64,000 nt of DNA from Pasteuria penetrans (GTDB lineage: Bacteria > Bacillota > Bacilli > Thermoactinomycetales > Thermoactinomycetaceae). Of this stretch, positions 57,153-64,000 are shown piece after piece. How positions within the stretch are numbered: position 1 is the stretch's first letter; each line of letters opens with the position of its first letter. The DNA is taken from the NCBI RefSeq assembly GCF_900538055.1, contig NZ_UZAC03000001.1, positions 682,001-746,000 of the forward strand, in the 5' to 3' direction. The position numbers and the translations under genes are program-made. The notes beneath the pieces are model-generated. The model searched no databases. It was not told the origin of the DNA and saw nothing but the letters and a program-made list of their open reading frames with translations.

Positions 57153-57269
57153 GCGCACTGAAGTTGTGCATGTGGATGTGGATGCGGATTCAGGAGATAG
57201 GTGTTGCTGTGAAAAGGGATAGTCCGATTCTTTGCTTTTTCCCTGGAAATCGATATCATTTAGGGATAC

Positions 57270-57600
57270 TTATCCTTTTATCAATACCTCCTCGGTGGAA
57301 GATATACCAGCACGATATTTCATAGCAAATAATTCACTCAGGTTGTTATGTATAAAAATGCAATAATGGCATATTGATAGTTAGGAATGAATGAAAAGGA
57401 CACCACAGGGAGGCTAGATGACAGGATGGTCTCTCGGTATGGCAATGCAGTACTCAATAACTATGCTATGTAAATAGAATGGATAGAAAAAAGAACAAGT
57501 TCCGTTCTTTCTCCGCAGGGTTGTTCGTTATCTACGACGGGTTTAGATCACCTTTCTGATAGGGATGCTTGGTGGGAATTGTTGAACGGTTCTTTTCAAC
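57270..57600 (+). mobile_element. Internally deleted IS1182-type remnant
   Basis: AGCACGATATTTCATA...GTTGTTATGTATAAA and GAGGCTAGATGACAGGATGG match the upstream region and start of the IS at 17310 (17468-17640). AACTCAATAACTATGC...AAATAGAATGGATAGAAAAAAGAAC matches its next codons. TTGTTCGTTATCT then joins to the end of the transposase (19284-19296). Nearly the whole gene is deleted, leaving a MITE-like stub. Confidence 0.65.
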
Positions 57601-57650
57601 AGTTGTCAATATAAGGTAAGTTTTGGGTGGTAGTACCTATGAACGTAAAT

Positions 57651-57673
57651 GAGGGGGGTGATCCGCCCCCCTC
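57651..57673 (-). terminator. Terminator-like hairpin after exported-protein copy 4
   Basis: GAGGGGGG and CCCCCCTC with a 7-base loop. Same position relative to the gene as in copies 1-3 but a different sequence, so pairing has been kept while bases changed. Confidence 0.65.
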
Positions 57674-57717
57674 TTATTCATTGTTTTGGTTTAGTAATTT
57701 CCTTTATCCTTGTCGAT

Positions 57718-58212
57718 TTATTCTTGTAAGTCTTTAAGCTTCGATGGATTTTTACGGATGTCTTCTACATCCTTCATTATCTGTGAACGCACCTCCTCTG
57801 GGGTTGGATCCTTCCGATAGGTTATACCTTCATCATCCATATGTCCGTATTTATCAGTAATTTTACTAAATTCTTTACTAAGTTCATCTACGTACTTCTT
57901 CAAATCCCCTTCAGATATCTGGTTTTGATTCTGTATCGCTTTTCTAAGTAGTTCTTTATATCTAATATCCACTTTCTTCCATGTCAACATTATTTCTTTT
58001 TCTTTTTCTGTTAATGTTGTAGTCCCTTGATCCTTTTTGCCATGCTTTTTTCCATATTCTTTCTTTGCTTCCAATATTTCATCCTTTTCTTTCTCTGTTA
58101 GTGTTATATTTTTCTGATCCTCTATCGAATTGGCCATGACACCGTTTCCACCCATTAGGACCAATAGACTGGTGGAGGCGAATAGAATGCCCATTTTTAC
58201 TGTTCTTACCAT
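57718..58212 (-). CDS. Small exported protein, family A, divergent copy 4
   Basis: About 164 residues. The signal peptide clearly belongs to family A (MVRTVKMGILFASTSLLVLM, ending NGVMA), and the C-terminal part TPEEVRSQIMKDVEDIRKNPSK matches the other copies, but the middle is longer and different. It includes an internal duplication (TLTEKEKDEILEAKKEYGKK and TLTEKEKEIMLTWKK). The last ~19 residues of copies 1-3 are missing. The ATG chosen corresponds to the other copies; an ATG two codons earlier, 5 bases from GGGAG, is also possible. Conserved ends with a changed middle suggest either long divergence or selection for variation in the mature part. Confidence 0.75.
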   Translation of the reverse strand: MVRTVKMGILFASTSLLVLMGGNGVMANSIEDQKNITLTEKEKDEILEAKKEYGKKHGKKDQGTTTLTEKEKEIMLTWKKVDIRYKELLRKAIQNQNQISEGDLKKYVDELSKEFSKITDKYGHMDDEGITYRKDPTPEEVRSQIMKDVEDIRKNPSKLKDLQE

Positions 58213-58308
58213 GATCATCGACACTCCCTCTCTTGTTTTTTTAGGATAGTCATCCCGCTATCCTCTGACGGAAGGTTAACGTTCCCGCTTACTAAGTGTA
58301 GCTTTTTC

Positions 58309-58322
58309 ATACATATATGTAT
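58309..58322. promoter_or_regulatory. Conserved palindrome upstream of family A copy 4
   Basis: ATACATATATGTAT survives here although the surrounding unit is much more decayed than in the other copies, which argues that it matters. Confidence 0.6.
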
Positions 58323-58329
58323 ATATAAT

Positions 58330-59000
58330 GGGTATTTAAATTTCCTTACGTTATCTTTACACCGATTCAACTCCTCTGTTTTTGGTTTACCACGGTTCGA
58401 CATTTCAACATCTGTCCTGGGGGAACAGTATCCATCCCCATTCCTTTGTATGTCAACTCCCTATTGATAATTCATAATTTGTCCCTCTGGCCCTGTGACG
58501 ATTCCCTCTTCTTCGTATTCTGATTCATCGACCGGTGTCATGATCCTCTTCTCGCTGTAGATAGGTCATAACACCAGTGGGGTAATCTATTTGGGAATAC
58601 CCGGAGGGGCGTTTAGGGGGATTGTTTTGCCTTTTTTTTCCTATCCAGTGTCTTCTCTACTCTCAGGCGTAGTGCATTGCCTCGTGTGGCTTCAATAAGT
58701 CATTGGATAGTTCACCCGAAGCCGGTTGTGTATTATATCCCTTGGTAGCATAGTTCGGGTGGGTATAATGATAGCGGGTTCTCTGGGAGGGGTCGACACG
58801 AAAATGGCACGGGAAAAAATTTTTGTTGGGGTCCAGGCCAAGGGCAGTTGAACAGGTTGGAGGTGGATAACATGTTGGTCAGGCAAGGTATCCAGATAAT
58901 ACGACATTTCTGTTAGGGGTAGATAAAGGAAGACAGAGAGAGATCGTATGGGTCGGCTCATTTTCCTCCTCGAAAGAGTCACCGTCAGGTAGGATGGATA
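58330..59000 (-). repeat. Decayed remainder of a family A repeat unit
   Basis: The order of landmarks follows the unit at 2640-3350 (ACCGGTGTCATGATCC, AATCTATTTGGGAATACCCGG, GTGTGGCTTCAATAAGTCATTGG, GGGTGGGTATAATGATAGCG, TCGACACGAAAATGGCACGG) with many changes and small deletions. Confidence 0.7.
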
Positions 59001-59124
59001 GATGATTCATCTTTCGGGTTCCTGTAGAGGGGAGTTGATGATTTTGAAGGGGCTTCTGGGTATACTGGGTAGTAAAAAATTTGAAAATATTATAAATCAG
59101 TCGATTGGGGGAATAGAAAAAAAT

Positions 59125-59560
59125 CTATGAACGATGAAGCCAAAGAAGAAAATAGTGGGGGGTTTCTACACAGCGATGACATGCCCGAGATTGTTCGTAT
59201 CCTAGTAGTGATGAGACCCTTGTAATAGGAGCGGAGCGAAGGGGTCGAATATGTTCAGCCTGGACCAGCCAACATAAAATCTGGAATGAAGATATGATCG
59301 CAAGTGGATGGACCAGCTTGGTCGGACGAAAACGCACAATTCGGGATCAGAGGATGATCGTAAGCTGGACCAGGTAACATTTGGATGAAAACCCGGATAG
59401 ATACAACATACAGCAGAGAGGGGTATGGAAAAACATAACACCAGACTGGTTCTGAATGGGTAAGATCTATATGGTACAATGGGAGCCGCATAATGTGAAA
59501 GTATTGCGTGGGTTCCTGTGGGGGGTTAGGGTAGCAGGTGTATGTGCTATCTTCATCTGG
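59125..59560 (+). mobile_element. Group II intron remnant without protein
   Basis: AGCGGAGCGAAGGGGTCGAAT, GATGATCGTAAGCTGGACCAGG, ACAACATACAGCAGAGAGGGGTA and CACCAGACTGG...GAATGGG follow the 3' part of the mosaic intron at 10880-11110. A domain V-like piece GAGCCGCATAATGTGAAAG is near 59485. All reverse transcriptase sequence is absent. Confidence 0.65.
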
Positions 59561-59862
59561 TATTCTTTCCCCCACTGTTGATTTTGTGTGATGATTCGGA
59601 TGACAGGGGTTTTCCAATGGAAGGTAGGGGGGGTTGTAGCGGGGGCCGTTTTTGCGTGTGCAATATTTCCTACGTTCTGTAGTAATGATTACCTAATCAG
59701 AGTAATCGATCCTCATACAGATAAAATAACAATATAAATTTAGAGTGTCCATGGTTATGAAGGGGGAACAGTATGTGAATATGGACGGAGTGGGGGATTT
59801 CATTCCTATCCGTTGAGGGGATAGGTTTAAAAGTATAAGGATACCTCAAGGGGGTTGTACGT

Positions 59863-60468
59863 GTGGAAGTTGCTGAGGCTATGCGGCAAAGAAAAAGTGT
59901 GAAGAAGTTTGACCCATCGGTTCAGGTTTCGGAAGAGGAATGGCGCTCATGGATTTCGCTGGCGTCTACGGCTCCTTCCTCTTGGAATTTACAGCATGCG
60001 AGATATCGCGTGATTACCGATGCGGAACAAAAACTACGGTTGTTACCTATTGCCTATGGCCAGAGACAAGTGGTGGATGCCGCAGTGGTTTTTTTAGTTT
60101 TTGGGGATACGGAGGCCCCGAGTGATTTGCCGGCTATTTTGGGACCCGACCTACGGGCGGGACGGATCACGCAAGAAACATATGATCGTCTCAGGGACCA
60201 GATTGAGAAGACCTATAAGAGTAGTTCAGAAGTTGCCGTACAGGAGGCGTTGATTAATGCTTCCCTGGCAGCCATGCAATTGATGTTGGTTGTAAAGGAT
60301 AGGGGCTATGATAGTTGTTCCATGGGGGGCTTTAATCCCAAACGTTTGGTGGAGGAATTTTCTATTCCTGCTCGTTTTCGTCCTATTATGTTAATTGCTG
60401 TCGGTAAGCAGCTGGAATCACCAAGGGAAACGAGTCGTTTATCAGTAAATCAACTACTTGTCCCCTGA
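59863..60468 (+). CDS. Nitroreductase family protein
   Basis: A flavin (FMN)-dependent oxidoreductase of the nitroreductase superfamily, which reduces nitro compounds, quinones or flavins with NAD(P)H. The family pattern is clear: AMRQRKSVKKFDPSVQ at the start, STAPSSWNLQHARYRVI (FMN phosphate binding), ALINASLAAMQLMLVVKDRG in the dimer helix, and GYDSCSMGGFNPKRLVEEF then RPIMLIAVG. It is 201 residues. The GTG start lies 8 bases after AAGGGGG. It is a lone gene, ending in an overlapping hairpin. The physiological substrate cannot be told. Confidence 0.9.
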   Translation: MEVAEAMRQRKSVKKFDPSVQVSEEEWRSWISLASTAPSSWNLQHARYRVITDAEQKLRLLPIAYGQRQVVDAAVVFLVFGDTEAPSDLPAILGPDLRAGRITQETYDRLRDQIEKTYKSSSEVAVQEALINASLAAMQLMLVVKDRGYDSCSMGGFNPKRLVEEFSIPARFRPIMLIAVGKQLESPRETSRLSVNQLLVP

Positions 60469-60483
60469 AAGGGGGACAAGTAG
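60454..60483 (+). terminator. Hairpin over the nitroreductase stop codon
   Basis: CTACTTGTCCCC, TGAAA, GGGGGACAAGTAG: a 12-bp perfect stem whose loop contains the TGA stop. No T run. Confidence 0.6.
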
Positions 60484-60560
60484 CAAGGTGGCCCCTTCCC
60501 TCATTGTGCATGAGACGGGGATGGATAGAAGTAGCGTTACGAGGACTCATGTTTTATCGG

Positions 60561-60595
60561 GACCCCCTCCAATTGTGGGAATGGAGGGGGTCTTT
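60561..60595 (+). terminator. Second terminator after nitroreductase
   Basis: GACCCCCTCCA, 10 bases, TGGAGGGGGTC, then TTT: an 11-bp perfect stem. Confidence 0.7.
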
Positions 60596-60596
60596 G

Positions 60597-61440
60597 GTCC
60601 ATTTGCCTTGCAAGGGAAGGAAGTTCCCACATTTGAGGATTGTCCTCCCCTTTTTATATTTGTAAAAAGAACCAAAATATTGATAAATAATTGAAATTAT
60701 CATACAATGTAATTAGATATAACAAGAGAGGTAGTGTTATAAAGTAAATAATGAATAGATATAACAATTAGGGCCCACAATAGAAAAGATACCCACGATA
60801 TTATTTTCACCAACGTTTGTCCAGGGTTCTGATCCCCCTCAAAGTTGTTTTGGAAGGTGGTGGAATGCAAGGAGGAGAGATACCTTCTAATATTTTAGGT
60901 TTTCAAGAGATAGGATGATAGAAGTTTGGAGGATGAATTCAGGTGGCTGGAAATGGACACATCTTCCCATAAGGAAAAGGGGGGAACGTAGACCGCCCTT
61001 TGATGCCCGATCGTGACCTCATCCAAAAGGACCATAAAAAATATGGTGCTTTATTTTGGACAACCCATGTCCATGGGTTGTCCAAATGGGAAACCTTCTA
61101 GAGGAGATCCCCCAGTATCTTTTGAATGTCTCAATCAATAAACCCCTAAGGGGGGACCATAAAAAAATGGATTTATGAAGAATCTATAGCATCTCCCCCC
61201 TACTACACAACCACGGATCTATCCTCGGGGATCCAAAGGCCAAAAGCTTGCTGTTACCCACAGCAGGAGGGGGGCAGGTTTCCCCAATGGGAATTGCTAG
61301 ATTGTTGGAGTAGGCAAACAAATTCCCTTAGGGTGGTTTCTAACGATTTCTTGATGAAATAAAAAATATATTTTTTTAATTTTTGTGTTTATAATCATAC
61401 GTTTTATATTGTATATATTGGCGGGTGAATATTACAATTT
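60597..61440. other. Gene-free stretch upstream of the metalloprotease genes
   Basis: No gene. It contains the long palindrome at 61058-61083 and an AT-rich promoter-like zone at 61360-61435 (TTTTATATTGTATATATTGG). Confidence 0.55.
61058..61083. promoter_or_regulatory. Near-perfect 26-bp palindrome
   Basis: GGACAACCCATG, two bases TC, CATGGGTTGTCC. It lies 358 bp upstream of the metalloprotease start. With such a small loop it is more likely a dimer-binding DNA site than an RNA hairpin, but no partner protein is known. Confidence 0.4.
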
Positions 61441-62673
61441 ATGAAAATATACGAAAAATGTAGTTATATTCCGGTTATCATTACATGTTGTTCCCTGTTT
61501 ACTTTGACCATATTTACGCCCACACTAGCTCAGAATTCTCATCCTATCGAATCGGTTCCCTATGGTGACGGAATATCCGGGGAGGGAAAAAAGGTAAATT
61601 TCAATGATGATTCTATGAATAAGGATCATGAAGGGGATCAGGGCAACAGGGGATCAAGTGGTGGGGGAACGGGGGAATGGACAAGTTCCCCCGTGGATTC
61701 AGTTGATTCGATGTACCAAAACCGTATCAAAGAGTGGATATCCCGGGAGGAGGGTGGGGTAGGCCATAAAATTATAGGTTTTTTTAAGAATCAGGATAGT
61801 AATAGTAGAGATGTTCAAGTTCGGCTTGCTGACCAATCTCTCCGCCATTTTCGGTTTTCGGGGAGTGGGGAATTAGAAGAGGTTGGGAAGATGAATCCTG
61901 GCGATCGGAAGTGGACCCACCTTTCTGTAGGAGAAAGGAATGGAATTAGTCAAGGAGGACAGGGGGAGAGTTCTTCTTCTGGAATATGGGAGGGATGCAA
62001 GAAGGAGATCAAAAAAATTCTTCCTGACAATATAGGTGATAAAATTTTTGAAAAGGAAGCCGGTGAGGACCAACGGGGCAGGGATGAGGCTGTACCACGT
62101 TCACAGTTCATTCGTATTGCTGCGTATGCTGATTCCTCCTACCGTAGGGGTCATCCCGGGTGGAGAGAGGATATACGTATGCTTGTTCGTGAATTGAGTG
62201 AGAGGTCTCGCAAGGCAATTGGAGTGGGAATGGAAATTGTTCATGTTCAAGAGATAGAAAAAAATCTAAATGTAAAAGATATATCTGTTGTTCGGGAGGC
62301 CCCTCTATCCTCTTTCGCGCATGTGAAGGTTGCTTTTACTGGGAACCGTGGTGGCCCACAGGACGTGGGACTGATGGGATTGGCTGATCAATCCTCAGGA
62401 AAATGGTATCGTCCCCTTGCTACAGTTGTCCATGCAGGTCATCCCTCGGAGTTTGGGGCGGGTATGTACGCTGGTTGGGATCGGGATGTTTTCATCCTAC
62501 AACATGAACTTACCCATAACCTCGGGGAGAGACACGTTGACTGTGGATCTGGTTCTTACCGTAATGTGATGTGTCCCAGTATGAGGGAAGATGAAATGCA
62601 TCCCCATTGGTCATCAGATCAAATCCAACGGATGAGGGTGATGGCTAGGGACTGGCTGAGTACAAGAATATAA
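61441..62673 (+). CDS. Exported metzincin-type zinc metalloprotease, copy 1
   Basis: A 410-residue protein with a signal peptide (basic MKIYEKC, hydrophobic IPVIITCCSLFTLTIF, likely cut after TLAQ), a Gly/Ser-rich linker to about residue 75, and an uncharacterised domain at about 90-170 (IKEWISREEGG, RLADQSLRHFRF, MNPGDRKWT). The catalytic domain starts near FIRIAAYADSSYRRGHPGWR (about residue 222). The zinc site is HELTHNLGERH at residues 355-365, a full metzincin HExxHxxGxxH, and the Met-turn follows as RNVMCPSM (Met 377). This combination is the M12/reprolysin-like pattern. It is preceded by GGGTGA about 13 bases before the ATG. Bacterial secreted metzincins often act on host proteins, so a role in host interaction is plausible; that is inference. 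Confidence 0.88.
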   Translation: MKIYEKCSYIPVIITCCSLFTLTIFTPTLAQNSHPIESVPYGDGISGEGKKVNFNDDSMNKDHEGDQGNRGSSGGGTGEWTSSPVDSVDSMYQNRIKEWISREEGGVGHKIIGFFKNQDSNSRDVQVRLADQSLRHFRFSGSGELEEVGKMNPGDRKWTHLSVGERNGISQGGQGESSSSGIWEGCKKEIKKILPDNIGDKIFEKEAGEDQRGRDEAVPRSQFIRIAAYADSSYRRGHPGWREDIRMLVRELSERSRKAIGVGMEIVHVQEIEKNLNVKDISVVREAPLSSFAHVKVAFTGNRGGPQDVGLMGLADQSSGKWYRPLATVVHAGHPSEFGAGMYAGWDRDVFILQHELTHNLGERHVDCGSGSYRNVMCPSMREDEMHPHWSSDQIQRMRVMARDWLSTRI

Positions 62674-62933
62674 AAAATTATGATTCAATTTACTGTAGGA
62701 TTTAGATATGCTGAACTTCTTAATGAACCATAAAGAACCTATGAGGTCGGCCCCGAATGTGATTTAGGAAGCAACCAATTTCTAGGTTGTCGGGGTAGGT
62801 AAATTATTTTTTTAGATTGTTTTTATAAAGTTTTATGTAAAATATGATATATCTATCTATCAATGGTATTTATTTTATCCTAAATATTTTTAGGATTATG
62901 TAATTTATATTTTTTTCATGAGGTGAATATATT
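62674..62933. other. AT-rich spacer between the metalloprotease genes
   Basis: About 260 bp, very AT-rich, with no terminator visible. The region just before the second gene (GAGGTGAATATATT) aligns with the ribosome-site region of the first (GCGGGTGAATATTAC). Confidence 0.55.
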
Positions 62934-64000
62934 TTGATTAAAATTTTTAAAAAATATATATATATAATGTAGTCATTCCCGTGGGTTTTCTTCTGCTTGT
63001 TATGACAGTATCTCCGTCCACGCTAGCCCAAAGTTCTTTTTCCCCAGAGTCGGTTCCCCATGGCAGCGAAACAACGGGCGAAGGAAGAAAAATAGAATCT
63101 AATGATTCTTCTGTGGATAAGGGTCATGAAAGGGATCAGGGAGATAGAGAAACAGGGGAATGGAAGGTGGGGGATCCCAACCGTGCTGGTAAGGTAAGTA
63201 TGTCGGAACGTATCTACGAGTGGTTGTTATCTCAAGAAGGGTACGACCCGGACGAGGCGATAGATTTTGAAATCGTAAAATCGTCTAAAAATGATGATGG
63301 TGGTCGTGGGTTTGGTAGGGTTGGTAAGGGTACGAGGGTGTATGATATTTGTGTTCAGCTTACGGATCGATCCCTTCGTATATTTAGATTTATTGATCAT
63401 CCTGTCCTTGAATTAGTAGATGTTTGGAAGAGGAATCCTGGCGATCGGGAGTGGACCCTTCTCACCGTAAGAAATGGGGATGGGGGCGTGCCACGCTCAC
63501 GGTCCATTCGTGTTGTTGCGTATGCTGATCCTTCCTACCGTGAAAATCATCCAAAGTGGGAGGAGGATATACGTATGTTTTTTAGTGAAATAAGTAAACG
63601 TTTTTATAAGGCCATAGGGGTAAGAATAGAAGTCGTTCATGTCCAAGAGCTGAAGAAGGAATTAATTTTAGAAAAAAGATTTGCGTATCTGCGTTATGTT
63701 CAGGAGAATCCCTCACCCTCCTTTGCGCATATTAAAGTTGCTTTTACTGGAAGACAAGGAAAATACGGTTCAGGTTCAGATGTATTCTCTACCTTTGGCC
63801 AAGCCACAGTAGGGTGGCTTGGGCGATCGTTAAAGAAACTAGGACCTCTTGCCTCGATTGTCCGCGTAGGTCATCCCTCGGAGAAGGGTACATCTTCTGA
63901 TGAGAAAGAATATAATGACCGTTGGTATATGAATCTTGGTACTATAGAACATGAACTCACCCACAACCTTGGAGAGGAACACATTGGTGACGATGATCGT
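62934..64000 (+). CDS. Exported metzincin-type metalloprotease, copy 2; start region out of frame, 3' end outside window
   Basis: From 62969 to the window end the frame is open and encodes a paralogue of copy 1: the signal core VVIPVGFLLLVMTVSPSTLA, RIYEWLLSQEG, RNPGDREWT, SIRVVAYADPSYRENHPKWE, SFAHIKVAFTG, and the zinc site HELTHNLGEEH at the very end. It lacks a ~45-residue segment found in copy 1 before the catalytic domain. The expected N-terminus lies in another frame: a TTG at 62934, 8 bases after AGGTG, reads LIKIFKKYIYI and meets TAG at 62970. A (TA)6 tract at 62955-62966 lies between, and removing one TA joins the two frames exactly. Alternatives are internal starts at GTG 62981 or ATG 63002, which would shorten the signal peptide. 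Not intact as written unless an internal start or slippage is used. Confidence 0.75.
62955..62966 (+). repeat. (TA)6 tract at the frame junction of metalloprotease copy 2
   Basis: Six TA units directly before the stop that closes the TTG frame. Five units would give one continuous frame MIKIFKKYIYNVVIPVGFLL, close to the start of copy 1. A dinucleotide tract of this kind is prone to slippage. Confidence 0.8.

Noticed and set aside
1-64000. tRNA, rRNA or CRISPR array
   Set aside because: No cloverleaf with TTCGANTC arm, no rRNA-like block and no regularly spaced direct repeats with unique spacers were seen while reading.

Overview
The window looks like a chromosome segment of a Bacillota (Gram-positive, Bacilli-type) bacterium. 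The evidence is the gene set: codY, the rapZ-yvcK pair, gatCAB, an aa3/caa3 oxidase cluster ctaBC-DEF with a lipoprotein subunit II, a yfhP-mutY neighbourhood, hemL, bcp, lgt and purB. GTG and TTG starts with strong AGGAGG-type ribosome sites are common. Between these islands lie long stretches with no gene, many insertion-sequence and group II intron remnants, frameshifted genes and dispersed repeats. That is the look of a host-restricted lineage undergoing gene decay. A Thermoactinomycete relative such as the invertebrate parasite Pasteuria would fit, but this is inference; no rRNA or other taxonomic marker is present.

Layout: 1-1056, end of a class A penicillin-binding protein. 1057-23900, an accessory region with three near-identical copies of a small exported protein in ~1.46 kb repeat units (2.0-4.2 kb and 15.4-17.0 kb), a frameshifted IS256-type element, a duplicated 1.2 kb unit holding an 87-residue exported protein, a broken and an intact group II intron, a CPBP membrane protease, an IS1182-type element with an apparent 6-bp target duplication, and a 383-residue exported protein built from two long repeats. 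24272-27442, gatCAB with a clean terminator. 27.5-38.4 kb, hemL (minus), bcp (plus) and two copies of lgt (minus) separated by repeat-rich DNA. 38.4-40.3 kb, rapZ-yvcK, after which whiA would be expected but intron debris is found. 40.6-42.7 kb, another exported protein with 200-bp terminator-bearing repeats and a decayed copy. 42.8-51.4 kb, purB, two small genes, two mscS genes, yfhP, mutY and codY. 51.6-57.0 kb, the cta cluster behind a good sigma-A promoter. 57.2-59.6 kb, decayed IS, a fourth divergent copy of the small exported protein and intron debris. 59.9 kb, a nitroreductase. 61.4-64.0 kb, two tandem exported metalloproteases of the metzincin type, the second running off the window.

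How it works together: the housekeeping islands cover cell-wall and lipoprotein processing (Lgt can lipidate CtaC), haem precursor supply (HemL) for haem A/O (CtaB) and the caa3 oxidase, Gln-tRNA amidation, and nutrient sensing (CodY, YvcK). The accessory part is dominated by proteins with signal peptides and no recognisable housekeeping role: five families, several duplicated and several with decayed copies. The most striking are the two metzincins. The second has a (TA)6 tract between a ribosome-site-equipped TTG start and its signal peptide, and losing one TA unit would restore the frame, which suggests a slippage switch or a fresh inactivating mutation.
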